A stretch of 64,000 bases of DNA from Novosphingobium meiothermophilum (GCF_003171715.1 NZ_QGHL01000008.1:310001-374000); one strand, 5' to 3'. Counted from the stretch's first letter, positions 36,305 through 45,023 are shown. The notes: generated by a model not told the origin, from the letters alone. Numbers and translations: made by a program.

Positions 36305-37093
36305 TCATGCCTCCACGCCCGCACCCTCGGCAATAGGTCCATCGGCACAGTCTGCCGCCCTTGCCCGGTGTTCGGCAGAGCGCACGGTCCATGTCAGCAC
36401 GGGCAGGCCGCGCCTGCGCTGGGCTGCGGCAAACCTGCTTGGCAGGTCGCGAACGTCCCATGCAAGGAACTGCGGGCGGGCCTTCCAGAAGACGATGCGC
36501 TGGCGGATGCGTGCAGGCAGGGTGCGATCGCCGTTCTCGGTGACGACAAGCCCACGGACCACGCGCGGCGAATGGCGCGCAAACCAGCGGCTGACGCGCG
36601 GATCAAAACTCATCACCGCCACGGGGCCGCGATAGCCTTCCAGCGCGCGGCGCACCGCAAGGCACAAGGGGGCAGGGCGCACATCGCGCCGTGATTTCAG
36701 TTCGATCAGAACCGGCACACGCCCCGCCACCTGTTCCAGAAAGGCGCAAAGGGTGGGAATGCAGTCGCCGCTGCCATGCAGGGCAATGCGCGCCAGATCG
36801 GCCGCGCGGCGTTCGATCACCGGGCCGTGCTCGTCGGTCAGTCGGTCAAGCTCCCAGTCGTGGAAGACCACGGCCTGCCCGTCGGCGGTGCGCTGCACGT
36901 CGCATTCGATGCCAAGCCCCCGTTCGATGGCAAGGGCGAAGGCCGATGGCGCGTTTTCCGGGACGGTGCGCCCCTGAAACGCGCCGTGCAGGCCCCTGTG
37001 GGCATAAGTCACCCCGCGCAGCCAGCCCACCCGCGCCGGTGGCGGCGCGGGCACCAGCAACCGGTCAAGCAGGGCGAACGGCAAGAACGGCAT
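36305..37093 (-). CDS. Glycerophosphodiester phosphodiesterase family protein
   Basis: A 262-residue GDPD-fold TIM-barrel phosphodiesterase. AHRGLHGAFQGRTVPENAPSAF contains the catalytic His and Arg; IECDVQRTADGQAVVFHDWELDRLT carries the metal-binding Glu and Asp and the second catalytic His. LIELKSR and the MSFDP strand follow as expected. With no signal peptide it probably degrades deacylated phospholipids in the cytoplasm. It overlaps the RidA gene upstream by 29 bases. Confidence 0.88.
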   Translation of the reverse strand: MPFLPFALLDRLLVPAPPPARVGWLRGVTYAHRGLHGAFQGRTVPENAPSAFALAIERGLGIECDVQRTADGQAVVFHDWELDRLTDEHGPVIERRAADLARIALHGSGDCIPTLCAFLEQVAGRVPVLIELKSRRDVRPAPLCLAVRRALEGYRGPVAVMSFDPRVSRWFARHSPRVVRGLVVTENGDRTLPARIRQRIVFWKARPQFLAWDVRDLPSRFAAAQRRRGLPVLTWTVRSAEHRARAADCADGPIAEGAGVEA

Positions 37094-37532
37094 CAACTTC
37101 AACCGCTGCGCCCAGAGGCAGCACGGGCACCCCCACCGCGCTGCGGGCGTGCTTTCCGGCATCGCCAAATGCGGCAACCATCAGTTCGGATGCGCCATTT
37201 GCCACTTTGGGCTGATCGGTAAAGCTTGCCGCAGAATTGATGAATACGCCCAGCTTCACCACGCGTTCCACCCGGTCAAATCCGCCAAGCGCGGCCTTGA
37301 CCTGCGCCAGAATCATCAGTGCGCAGGCCTGCGCGGCAGCGGTGCCCCGTTCAAGGCTGACATCCTCGCCCAGACGGCCTGTGGCCAGATTGCCATCGAT
37401 GAAGGGCAATTGCCCCGAAACGTGCAGCAGCCCGCCTGCCTCCACTGTCGGCACATAGGCTGCCACGGGCGCTGCGGCCTGCGGCAGTTCAAGGCCAAGG
37501 GCGGCCAGTCTGGCTTCAACGCTGTCGGTCAC
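37065..37532 (-). CDS. RidA family protein (enamine/imine deaminase-like)
   Basis: A 155-residue YjgF/YER057c/UK114 family protein. RidA enzymes hydrolyse reactive 2-aminoacrylate and related enamines. The segments LHVSGQLPFIDGNLATGRLGEDV and ACALMILAQVKAALGGFDRVERVVKLGVF match the longer subgroup (near 150 residues) rather than archetypal RidA. The archetypal active-site arginine is not clearly conserved (SAVGVPVLPLGAAVEVDAVLAV), so activity is uncertain. GTG 37532 overlaps the HAD gene stop by four bases (GTGA). Confidence 0.85.
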   Translation of the reverse strand: MTDSVEARLAALGLELPQAAAPVAAYVPTVEAGGLLHVSGQLPFIDGNLATGRLGEDVSLERGTAAAQACALMILAQVKAALGGFDRVERVVKLGVFINSAASFTDQPKVANGASELMVAAFGDAGKHARSAVGVPVLPLGAAVEVDAVLAVRPA

Positions 37533-38158
37533 GCATCTTCTCCATGAAGCTGTTCGATAATCCACGGCAGGGCTGCTTCCCACTGGTCGATCCGGGCATG
37601 GGCATGGCCTGCCTGATGCGCGCAATCGATGTGCGGGGCCAGCAGCGGTTCGCCGCACAGGTGCAGGCGCAGCACTTCCGGCGTCAGTTGCGAAACCGAA
37701 TCGTGGTGCTGCGGCAGATCATCGATGAACAGCGCGCGGTTGGGGCGGTATTCATCGAGGATAGCCTTCAGTGCCGGTCCTTTCGGTCCCTGATTGGTAA
37801 AGACGCGCGCCTTGATGCCCACATCGGCAAGCTGGCGCGCGCGCGTTTCGCGGCGGTGATCGTTGAGGTTGGTTAGGATTACGACGTCGGCATTCTCGCC
37901 CAATGTGTTGATGCCTGCCACGGCCCCTGCGATTGCCTGCTGGCGGTGCATCTCGGTATCGAAGAAGCGGTTCAGAAGGTTCCAGATTTCCTCCGGCGGC
38001 ACCAGATCGCCGCTGTCGATGTAGCGCAGGGCCTTGGAAAAGTCGGCGCTGTCCATCCTGAACGAGACGCCTTCCTTTTCCCCCAGCCAGTCGCGGAACG
38101 GGGCGACCATGTGCAGCAGCACCTCGTCGCAGTCGCTGACGATCAAGGGGCGGGTCAT
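37529..38158 (-). CDS. HAD-superfamily hydrolase
   Basis: A 209-residue haloacid-dehalogenase-like phosphatase. Motif I is SDCDEVLLHM (nucleophile Asp and acid/base Asp two apart), motif II VVILTN, and motif IV ALFIDDLPQHHDSV. A small helical cap lies between motifs I and II. The substrate is unknown. Its ATG overlaps the stop of the DUF3572 gene by four bases (ATGA). It belongs to the run DUF3572-HAD-RidA-GDPD-GNAT. Confidence 0.85.
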   Translation of the reverse strand: MTRPLIVSDCDEVLLHMVAPFRDWLGEKEGVSFRMDSADFSKALRYIDSGDLVPPEEIWNLLNRFFDTEMHRQQAIAGAVAGINTLGENADVVILTNLNDHRRETRARQLADVGIKARVFTNQGPKGPALKAILDEYRPNRALFIDDLPQHHDSVSQLTPEVLRLHLCGEPLLAPHIDCAHQAGHAHARIDQWEAALPWIIEQLHGEDA

Positions 38159-38442
38159 GACAGTTCCTTCCGGGCGGCGATGATGGTTTCGGGCGACATG
38201 TCGAGCGCGAAGGCCGCGTTGACAAGATCTGCCTCATGATTGGCGAGAAAATCGATGACCGCACCCAGCACGGCCGGATCCCCAAGGCCGAGGCGCAAGC
38301 TGTCCGGGGTCAGCCCGGTAAGGCCAAGGAATCGCGCGGCGCGTTCGGTGTCCGCAAGGATCCAGCCGAGCGCCCGAAGCGCGATGGCGCCGGCATCGGA
38401 ACGAGCGTCGGGGGCAGGTTGTCGATCCCGGATGATTGTCAG
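38155..38442 (-). CDS. DUF3572 family protein, start uncertain
   Basis: A small protein of about 90-95 residues matching DUF3572: AGAIALRALGWILADTERA, then RFLGLTGLTPDSLRLGLGDP and AVIDFLANHEADLVNAAFAL. The function is unknown. I find no in-frame ATG, GTG or TTG near the expected N terminus. The coordinate given uses a CTG at 38442; otherwise the frame runs on into the antisense of divK. It is the first gene of the five-gene minus-strand run. Confidence 0.7.
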   Translation of the reverse strand: MTIIRDRQPAPDARSDAGAIALRALGWILADTERAARFLGLTGLTPDSLRLGLGDPAVLGAVIDFLANHEADLVNAAFALDMSPETIIAARKELS

Positions 38443-38497
38443 GGCCTTTCGCGGGCAATAAGGGTCGGTGCAAGTGCAGCTTGGAAACGGCTTTTCA

Positions 38498-38866
38498 GTG
38501 ACAAAAAGAATCCTTGTTGTCGAGGACAACGACCTCAACCGCAAACTGTTCTGCGATCTGCTGCGGGCCAAGGGATTTGCCGTGGAGCCCGTCGCCGATG
38601 GCCGGGAAGCCATTGAGAAAACGCGCATCTTCATGCCCCATCTGGTCGTGATGGATATCCAGTTGCCCAATGTTTCGGGAATGGACCTGATCGGCGCGAT
38701 CAAGGCCGATGCCGAGCTCAAGGCCATTCCCGTGCTGGCGGTCACGGCCTATGCCGGAAAGGGCGACGAGGAAGCGATCCGCGAGGCGGGGGCGGAAGGC
38801 TATCTGGCCAAGCCGGTCTCGATCGGTCCGTTCATGGCTGCCGTCACCGCGCTGATTCAGGAATAG
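38498..38866 (+). CDS. divK: Single-domain response regulator DivK
   Basis: A 122-residue receiver-only protein very close to Caulobacter DivK, which controls cell-cycle progression through DivL/CckA and CtrA. It starts VTKRILVVEDNDLNRKLF, with the phosphoacceptor Asp53 in VVMDIQLPNVSGMD, the Thr switch in AVTAYAGKGDE and the Lys in YLAKPVS. GTG 38498 fits the known DivK N terminus. It is divergent from the DUF3572 run; the last 10 bases overlap the convergent DUF5706 gene. Confidence 0.9.
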   Translation: MTKRILVVEDNDLNRKLFCDLLRAKGFAVEPVADGREAIEKTRIFMPHLVVMDIQLPNVSGMDLIGAIKADAELKAIPVLAVTAYAGKGDEEAIREAGAEGYLAKPVSIGPFMAAVTALIQE

Positions 38867-39447
38867 CGCAGCACATATTCCGCCACGAAGGTGATGGCAG
38901 TCAGGCACAGGCCAAACATGAAGCTGCGATAGGCATAGGACAGGAAGCGGTATTTCTTGCGCTGGAGAACCTGCCCGTTCTGGTAGATGTCGTGCAGCAT
39001 GGCGCGGAAGATGGCTTCGTCGGTGCGCAGGTCGGCAAGCACGGCTTCGGTCCATTCCTCCTCGTCCATGTGGGTGAAGAAGCCGAAGAACAGCTTGTTC
39101 GATTTGCCGTCGTTCAGCTTTGCAGCCCCAGGTTTGCTGACCGATGGCAGGACTGTGAACACCGCGCACATGGCCGAAACGAAGGCAAAGACCGCAAGCA
39201 CGCCAAGCGACCACGGCAGGGTGCCGCTGCGGGCCTGACCTACCGCGATGGTGAACACCACGAAAGTGGCGCCCATGAGGATCGACGCCTTGGAGTCCGC
39301 CATCTGGCTGAGCGACAGGTTGATCTGCTGGACCGTGCGGACGAGGTGGATGGCCTGGTTCGAGTAGCTTTCGCCGGAAGGCGGCACAGGCGCGGCATCG
39401 GCCTGCTGCGGTCCGTCCGTTTCACGCCGGTCCTGATCGTCTGCCAC
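38857..39447 (-). CDS. DUF5706 membrane protein (Pycsar-effector-like)
   Basis: A protein of about 196 residues with the layout of the DUF5706/PycTM family. An amphipathic helix (VRTVQQINLSLSQMADSKAS) is followed by two membrane helices (about 56-70 and 78-100). A soluble segment with the FFGFFTHMDEEEWTEAV and DEAIFRAMLHDIYQNGQVL motifs and a third C-terminal helix come next. PycTM proteins are membrane-disrupting effectors of Pycsar anti-phage systems, gated by cCMP or cUMP. No nucleotide cyclase is near, so this is an orphan, possibly domesticated, member. GTG 39447 has GGGGA upstream. Confidence 0.75.
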   Translation of the reverse strand: MADDQDRRETDGPQQADAAPVPPSGESYSNQAIHLVRTVQQINLSLSQMADSKASILMGATFVVFTIAVGQARSGTLPWSLGVLAVFAFVSAMCAVFTVLPSVSKPGAAKLNDGKSNKLFFGFFTHMDEEEWTEAVLADLRTDEAIFRAMLHDIYQNGQVLQRKKYRFLSYAYRSFMFGLCLTAITFVAEYVLRYS

Positions 39448-39593
39448 GCTTCCCCCGCTTGCCAATTGCGGTGCCAGCCGCGCAAAAGGGGATGGCACAG
39501 GGGCGGCGCGCTTGACAAGCGGCGTCAAAGGCCGCTTTTCCGCCGCAATCGTCTGGCAGGGGCACGGCCACTGCAAACTGGAGAACAAGACCG

Positions 39594-39833
39594 ATGGATC
39601 GCGCCGCAACCGCCGAGAAAATCGCCGAACTGATCGCTCCCTTCAACAAGAAGGGCATCACGATCACCGAGGCGAGCACTTTTGCCGGCGATCTCGAATG
39701 GGACAGCCTGACGGTGATGGACTTCGTGGCCGCGATAGAGGACGAGTTCGACATCATCATCAGCATGAACCAGCAGGCCGAGATCGAGACTTACGGCCAG
39801 CTGATCGACGCGGTGACAAGGCTTCAGGGCTGA
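39594..39833 (+). CDS. Acyl carrier protein paired with serine palmitoyltransferase
   Basis: A 79-residue acidic acyl carrier protein with the phosphopantetheine attachment serine in the WDSLTVMDFV motif. It is distinct from housekeeping AcpP and lies 20 bases upstream of the serine palmitoyltransferase gene. A specialised ACP next to spt is a known arrangement in sphingolipid-making alphaproteobacteria, where it is thought to present the acyl chain to the synthase. Start ATG 39594. Confidence 0.9.
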   Translation: MDRAATAEKIAELIAPFNKKGITITEASTFAGDLEWDSLTVMDFVAAIEDEFDIIISMNQQAEIETYGQLIDAVTRLQG

Positions 39834-39853
39834 CGGGCGGCAGGGACAGGACC

Positions 39854-41053
39854 ATGGCGGATCTTTTCAGCAAGTTCGACCCGCTGATCGAACAGCGCCG
39901 CGCGCTGCTGGCGGGCGGGGTGGAAGACCCATTCAATCTGGTGATGGAGCGCGTCATCAGCCCCACCGTGGCGGTTTGCAACGGGCGCGAGACGATTTTG
40001 CTCGGCACCTACAACTACATGGGCATGACCTTCGATCCCGACGTGATCGCGGCGGGCAAGCAGGCGCTTGACGATTACGGTTCGGGCACGACCGGAAGCC
40101 GCGTGCTTAACGGCACCTATGCCGGGCACCGGGCCTGCGAGGAAGCGCTCAAGGAGTTCTATGGAATGGACCACGCGATGGTCTTTTCCACGGGCTATCA
40201 GGCCAACCTCGGCATCATCAGCACGATGGCGGGCAAGGGCGATTACATCGTGCTCGACATCGACAGCCACGCCTCGATCTGGGATGGCTGCAAGATGGGC
40301 GATGCCGAAGTCGTGCCTTTCAAGCACAACGACATCGAGGCAATGGAAAAGCGGCTCAAGCGCATTCCCGAAGGCGCGGGCAAGCTGGTAGTGCTGGAAG
40401 GCGTCTATTCGATGCTGGGCGATATCGCTCCGCTCAAGGAGATGATCCGCATCGCCAAGGACAATGGCGCTATGGTGCTGGTGGACGAGGCGCATTCCAT
40501 GGGCTTCATCGGTCCGAACGGGCGCGGCGTGGCCGAGGATCAGGGTGTGCTCGATCAGGTCGATTTCGTGATCGGCACCTTTTCCAAATCGGTTGGCACG
40601 GTGGGCGGTTTCTGCGTTTCCAACCACCCCAAGTTCGAAATCCTGCGGCTGGTATGCCGCCCCTATGTGTTCACGGCCTCGCTTCCGCCGAGCGTGGTGC
40701 ATACCGCCGCGACCTCGATCCGCAAGCTGATGCACGCCGGGAACAAGCGCGCCCACCTGTGGGAGAACTCGCGCACGCTGCACAAGGGTCTGCGCGATCG
40801 CGGCTTCCAGCTCGGCACGCAGGAACCGCAAAGCGCGATCATCGCCGTCATCATGCCCGATCTTGAACGCGGCGCGATGATGTGGGAGGCCCTGCTCAAG
40901 GAAGGGCTTTACGTGAACCTTGCGCGCCCGCCCGCAACGCCGGCGGGGATGACCCTGCTGCGCTGCTCGCTTTGCGCCGAGCATTCCGCCGATCAGGTCG
41001 AAACGATTCTGGGCATGTTCGAGCGCGCCGGAAAGGCCGTGGGGATCATCTGA
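39854..41053 (+). CDS. spt: Serine palmitoyltransferase
   Basis: A 399-residue soluble, PLP-dependent alpha-oxoamine synthase that condenses L-serine with palmitoyl thioester to 3-ketodihydrosphingosine, the first step of sphingolipid synthesis. The PLP lysine is Lys245 in GTFSKSVGTVGGF, the ring-stacking histidine is His139 in DIDSHASIWDG, and VDEAHSMGFIGPNGRG binds the cofactor. It is closer to sphingomonad SPT than to BioF or KBL, both in sequence and in having the ACP gene beside it. The SGNH gene starts within its stop codon (TGATG). Confidence 0.93.
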   Translation: MADLFSKFDPLIEQRRALLAGGVEDPFNLVMERVISPTVAVCNGRETILLGTYNYMGMTFDPDVIAAGKQALDDYGSGTTGSRVLNGTYAGHRACEEALKEFYGMDHAMVFSTGYQANLGIISTMAGKGDYIVLDIDSHASIWDGCKMGDAEVVPFKHNDIEAMEKRLKRIPEGAGKLVVLEGVYSMLGDIAPLKEMIRIAKDNGAMVLVDEAHSMGFIGPNGRGVAEDQGVLDQVDFVIGTFSKSVGTVGGFCVSNHPKFEILRLVCRPYVFTASLPPSVVHTAATSIRKLMHAGNKRAHLWENSRTLHKGLRDRGFQLGTQEPQSAIIAVIMPDLERGAMMWEALLKEGLYVNLARPPATPAGMTLLRCSLCAEHSADQVETILGMFERAGKAVGII

Positions 41054-41865
41054 TGCTGCGGCGGGCGTTGCTTATCGCGCTGGCGCTGGCGGCAGAACCG
41101 GCTCTGGCCCAGAACCGCGCTGGCGGGGCGACTGCTGCGGTTTCGCCGCCAGGCGAAGGCATGATCGACAAGCCCTGCCCACCCGATCAGCGGGGCTGGA
41201 CCTTCGCCCATCCCTATGTCCGCCAGTATGACTGGGCGTGGCTGTGCCGCTATGCCGAGGCGGACAAGCAGGTGGCGCAGGCGCCGCGCGTGGTCTTCAT
41301 CGGCGATTCGATCACCGAGAACTGGGTGGCTCTTGCCCCGTCGCTGTTCGTCAGCGGTGCGGTAGGGCGCGGGATCAGCGGCCAGACCAGCCCGCAGGCG
41401 CTGGTGCGCTTCTATCAGGATGTCGTGCGTCTGCGCCCCAAGGTGGTGCACATCATGATCGGCACCAATGACATTGCCGGCAACACTGGCCCGAACAGCC
41501 CGGAAATGTTTGCCAACCACGTGGCGGCCATGGTCGATCTGGCGCGGGCCAATGGCATTGCCGTGGTGCTGGGCAGCATTCTTCCGGCGGCAAAGTTTCC
41601 GTGGAGGCCGCAGCTTTCGCCCGCGCGGCAGGTTGCATCGCTCAATGCCTGGCTAAGGGATTTCGCCAAGGCGCGCGGCGCGGTCTATGCCGATTACCAT
41701 TCCGCACTGGTCAATGCCGAAGGCGGCATGAACCCGGATCTTGCACCCGATGGCATCCATCCCAATGCGCGGGGCTATGCCGTGATGGAGCCGATCGCGA
41801 AGGCAGCGATTGCCGAGGCTGAGAAGCTGGTGGCTGACAGGCAGACCGCAGCCCGGCGCCGATAA
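41053..41865 (+). CDS. Exported SGNH/GDSL-family hydrolase
   Basis: A 270-residue protein with a signal peptide (about 1-19, ending ALAQ). The SGNH blocks are FIGDSITENW (nucleophile Ser), the GRGISGQTS glycine block, IGTNDIAGN (Asn) and DGIHPNARGY (Asp/His). It is likely a periplasmic or outer-membrane esterase or sugar O-acyl hydrolase. Its start overlaps the spt stop (TGATG), so it is translationally coupled to sphingolipid synthesis. A role in modifying lipids or surface sugars is possible but inferred. Confidence 0.85.
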   Translation: MLRRALLIALALAAEPALAQNRAGGATAAVSPPGEGMIDKPCPPDQRGWTFAHPYVRQYDWAWLCRYAEADKQVAQAPRVVFIGDSITENWVALAPSLFVSGAVGRGISGQTSPQALVRFYQDVVRLRPKVVHIMIGTNDIAGNTGPNSPEMFANHVAAMVDLARANGIAVVLGSILPAAKFPWRPQLSPARQVASLNAWLRDFAKARGAVYADYHSALVNAEGGMNPDLAPDGIHPNARGYAVMEPIAKAAIAEAEKLVADRQTAARRR

Positions 41866-41877
41866 CGCAACGGCAGC

Positions 41878-42498
41878 CTAGCGGAAGTCCGCCAGCGAAA
41901 AGCCCTGCGCAAAGGCGATGGACAGGCTTTGCGCATCAAGCCGTTGCAGCATCGGCAGACGGCCAAGCCGCCTGACGCCCCCCATCGCGCAGATCGTGGT
42001 CTCGCTGTCTTCAACCGCATCGCCCACGAAGGCCATGCCATGGATGGGCACGCCGCGGGCGCGCAACGCCTCGATCGTGAGCAGGGAATGGTTGATCGTG
42101 CCAAGAGCGGTGCGCGCCACGATGATGACCGGCAGCCCCCAGCGCGCGAAGACATCGGCATAAGTCACCTGCCGCGTGACCGGGACCAGCGCGCCGCCAG
42201 CCCCTTCGACGACGAGCGGCCGCTGTGCAGGCAGGGCAAGGCGCGCGAGATCGATCTCCACCCCGTCAATCTCCGCGGCGCGATGGGGGGAGCAAGGGGT
42301 GCCCAGCCGATAGGCTTCGGGCAGGATATGGTCTTCGGGCACATCGGCGAGACGGGCCACATGGTCGCGGTCTGCCCCATCATCAAGCCCTGCCTGCACC
42401 GGCTTCCAGTAATGCGCCCGCATTGCGCCGGTCAACGCGGCCGAGAAGATCGTCTTGCCGACACCGGTATCGGTGCCGGTCACGATGAAGGCGGTCAT
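41878..42498 (-). CDS. bioD: ATP-dependent dethiobiotin synthetase
   Basis: A 206-residue enzyme that closes the ureido ring of dethiobiotin from DAPA, CO2 and ATP. The P-loop is GTDTGVGKT at residues 8-16. The substrate-binding KPVQAG and the catalytic-loop region VEGAGGALVPV are present. ATG 42498 overlaps the bioF stop by four bases. Third gene of bioB-bioF-bioD. Confidence 0.93.
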   Translation of the reverse strand: MTAFIVTGTDTGVGKTIFSAALTGAMRAHYWKPVQAGLDDGADRDHVARLADVPEDHILPEAYRLGTPCSPHRAAEIDGVEIDLARLALPAQRPLVVEGAGGALVPVTRQVTYADVFARWGLPVIIVARTALGTINHSLLTIEALRARGVPIHGMAFVGDAVEDSETTICAMGGVRRLGRLPMLQRLDAQSLSIAFAQGFSLADFR

Positions 42499-43643
42499 CC
42501 CAGAGCATTCTCCAGCGCGGCGCGCAAGGCATCGACATCATCGCGCGCGGTGTTGAGGGTGAGCGAAATGCGCAGGCGGCTGGTGCCCTGCGGCACGGTG
42601 GGCGGGCGAATGCCGCGCACGTCGAACCCGGCCGCATGCAGCCCGCTGGCCACGGCCATGGTGCGCGCGTCCTCGTGCAGGATCAGCGGCAGGATCTGCG
42701 ATCCGGTGGCCACAACCCCCAGTGGCGAAAGCGTCGCTTCGGCATGGCGGACCAGTGCATGGAGCCGCTCGCGCCGGTCCGGCTCGTCGGCCAGCATTCG
42801 CAGCGCTTCACGAACGGCAGCGGCGATGAGCGGCGACGGCGCGGTCGAGAAGATGAACGGGCGTCCCCGGTTGACCAGAAAATCGCGCACGATGCGCGGG
42901 GCCAGCACGAGCGCGCCCTCGCAGCCCAGCGCCTTGCCGCACGTGCGCAGCACGATCGTGTCGGGCCGCCCGTCAAAATCGGCCGCAAGGCCCCGCCCAT
43001 CGGGTCCGAAAACGCCCGTAGCGTGGGCCTCGTCGATAAGCATGATCGCATCATGGCGCTCGGCAATCCTTGCCATGGCGGCCACGTCGGCCATGTCGCC
43101 GTCCATCGAATAGAGGGTTTCGAAGGCCAGCCAGATGCGGCCCCGGTTGCCCTTGGCGCGCCATTGGCGGGCGGCGTCATCGAAGCATTGCGGATCGTTG
43201 TGCGCAGCCGCCACCGATGCGGCACGGCTCAGCCGCAGGCCCTCGTGCATCGAGGCGTGGACGAGTTCGTCATGAATGATGAGATCGCCGCGCTGGGGGA
43301 GGGTGGAAAGCAGTGCCACGTTGGCGGCATAGCCTGCCGAAAAGAACAGCGCGGATTCTGCGCCGAAGAAGCGCGCGGCTTCCTCTTCCAGCCGCTCATG
43401 CTCAGGATCGTTGCCGCGCAGCAGGCGCGATCCGCCCGAACCGAGCGGCACCCCGCGCGCGATGGCATCCTGCAATGCCGCGGCAAGGCGCGGGCTGGAG
43501 GACATGGCGAGGTAATCGTTCGAGGAGAAATCCGCGCCGCGCCGGGGGGCAAGGCTGCGCAGCCGCGCCTTTTCCCCCAGCGATGCGAGGTCGGCGGTAT
43601 GGGCCGACCACAGGCTGCCGGTGCGGGTGATGCTTCCCGCCAT
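42495..43643 (-). CDS. bioF: 8-amino-7-oxononanoate synthase
   Basis: A 382-residue PLP-dependent alpha-oxoamine synthase that condenses pimeloyl thioester with L-alanine for biotin. The PLP lysine is in RTCGKALGCEGA; the cofactor-binding IDEAHATGVFGPDGRG and the N-terminal FSSNDYLAMSSSPRL are as expected. ATG 43643 overlaps the bioB stop by one base (TGATG). It is a paralogue of spt, but its position in the bio operon fixes its role. Confidence 0.92.
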   Translation of the reverse strand: MAGSITRTGSLWSAHTADLASLGEKARLRSLAPRRGADFSSNDYLAMSSSPRLAAALQDAIARGVPLGSGGSRLLRGNDPEHERLEEEAARFFGAESALFFSAGYAANVALLSTLPQRGDLIIHDELVHASMHEGLRLSRAASVAAAHNDPQCFDDAARQWRAKGNRGRIWLAFETLYSMDGDMADVAAMARIAERHDAIMLIDEAHATGVFGPDGRGLAADFDGRPDTIVLRTCGKALGCEGALVLAPRIVRDFLVNRGRPFIFSTAPSPLIAAAVREALRMLADEPDRRERLHALVRHAEATLSPLGVVATGSQILPLILHEDARTMAVASGLHAAGFDVRGIRPPTVPQGTSRLRISLTLNTARDDVDALRAALENALG

Positions 43644-44734
43644 CAGGCCGCGCAGCCACCCGAACAGCCGCCGACGGCCTTGCGCGCCCTCATCGGCTCT
43701 TCGCCTTCCATCGGCTTCAGACCGAGGCGGGCGAACATGGCCGCGTCGGCATCGTCTCCGGCATTGGCGGCGGTCAGCAGCTTGTCGCCGGTGAAGATCG
43801 AGTTTGCCCCCGCCATGAAGCAAAGCGCCTGCGTGGCCTCCGACATCGATTCGCGCCCGGCCGAAAGGCGCACCATCGACAGGGGCATGGTGATGCGCGC
43901 CACGGCCACCGTGCGAACAAACTCGATATCGTCGATCTTCGCCAGCGGCGTATCGGCCAGCATGTTGCCCAGAACCGTGCCCTTGATCGGCACGAGCGCG
44001 TTAACGGGCACGCTTTCGGGGTGCTGTTCCAGCGTGGCCAGCGCATGGATGAAGCCGACACGATCGGCGCGGGTCTCGCCCATGCCGACAATCCCGCCCG
44101 AACAGACGTTGATCCCGGCATTGCGCACGTTCTCCAGCGTTTGCAGCCGGTCGGCAAAGGTGCGCGTGGTGATGACTTCGCCATAGCGTTCGGGCGATGT
44201 GTCGATATTGTGGTTGTAGTAATCAAGCCCGGCTTCGGCGAGCTGGGCAGCCTGACCGGGGGTGAGCATCCCCAGCGTCATGCAGGTTTCGAGGCCCATT
44301 TCGCGCACGCCCTTTATCATGGCGATGATCGCGGGCATGTCGCGGTCCTTTGGATTGCGCCATGCCGCACCCATGCAGAAGCGCTTCGATCCGGCGTCCC
44401 GTGCCTGCGCGGCACTTTGCAGCACCTTCTGCACTTCCATGAGCTTGGTGGCCTCGACTCCGCTGTCGGCCTTGACCGATTGCGAGCAGTAACCGCAGTC
44501 TTCCGGGCAGCCGCCGGTCTTGATCGAAAGCAGGGTGCAAAGCTGCACTTCGCCCGCGCGGTGGTGGGCGCGGTGAACCTCGGCGGCGCGGAACACCAGT
44601 TCGGTGAACGGCAGATCGAACAGGGCGGCGATTTCCTCGCGCGTCCAGTCGGTGCGCGGACCCGAATGGCCCGTGGCATCGCCCGCGACGGGGGCGGGGT
44701 TGGCGGTTCGCTCGACGACTGCGATTTCGGGCAC
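43643..44734 (-). CDS. bioB: Biotin synthase
   Basis: A 363-residue radical-SAM enzyme that inserts sulfur into dethiobiotin. The radical-SAM cluster ligands are Cys76, Cys80 and Cys83 in [13 protein letters not shown]. The auxiliary [2Fe-2S] ligands lie in the conserved [14 protein letters not shown] and [12 protein letters not shown] segments, and the C-terminal [13 protein letters not shown] is typical. GTG 44734 is the start with GGAAGGA upstream. It heads the coupled bioB-bioF-bioD operon. Confidence 0.95.
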   Translation of the reverse strand: MPEIAVVERTANPAPVAGDATGHSGPRTDWTREEIAALFDLPFTELVFRAAEVHRAHHRAGEVQLCTLLSIKTGGCPEDCGYCSQSVKADSGVEATKLMEVQKVLQSAAQARDAGSKRFCMGAAWRNPKDRDMPAIIAMIKGVREMGLETCMTLGMLTPGQAAQLAEAGLDYYNHNIDTSPERYGEVITTRTFADRLQTLENVRNAGINVCSGGIVGMGETRADRVGFIHALATLEQHPESVPVNALVPIKGTVLGNMLADTPLAKIDDIEFVRTVAVARITMPLSMVRLSAGRESMSEATQALCFMAGANSIFTGDKLLTAANAGDDADAAMFARLGLKPMEGEEPMRARKAVGGCSGGCAA

Positions 44735-44840
44735 GTTTGCGTCCTTCCAGTGAATGGGCTTGCGCCGCCCCTTAGAGCGATTCCATTCCCGAAGGAAACC
44801 TCCGGTTTTGCGGAACTGCCCTGCGGTGCGGGCGACGAAG

Positions 44841-44873
44841 TGCCGCGGCGCAGCGGATGGCTGCGCCGCGGCA
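44841..44873. repeat. Perfect 13-bp inverted repeat upstream of bioB
   Basis: TGCCGCGGCGCAG (44841-44853) and CTGCGCCGCGGCA (44861-44873) flank a 7-base spacer, forming a very stable stem. There is no T-tract. It lies about 110-140 bases ahead of the bioB start and 150-185 bases beyond the stop of the exported-protein gene upstream, both on the minus strand. Confidence 0.6.
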
Positions 44874-45023
44874 GGCGCTTTACACCGGAATGGAGGAAGG
44901 CGCGCGGCAGAAAACCTTGGGGCTGCACGGGGTGCAACTTTGTGCGGTTACCGCCTTGCCGATCGGTGCAGCGGCCCGCGCCGCGCGTGTCACGCCAGTC
45001 TGACGGTCGGCGCGGACCAACTG

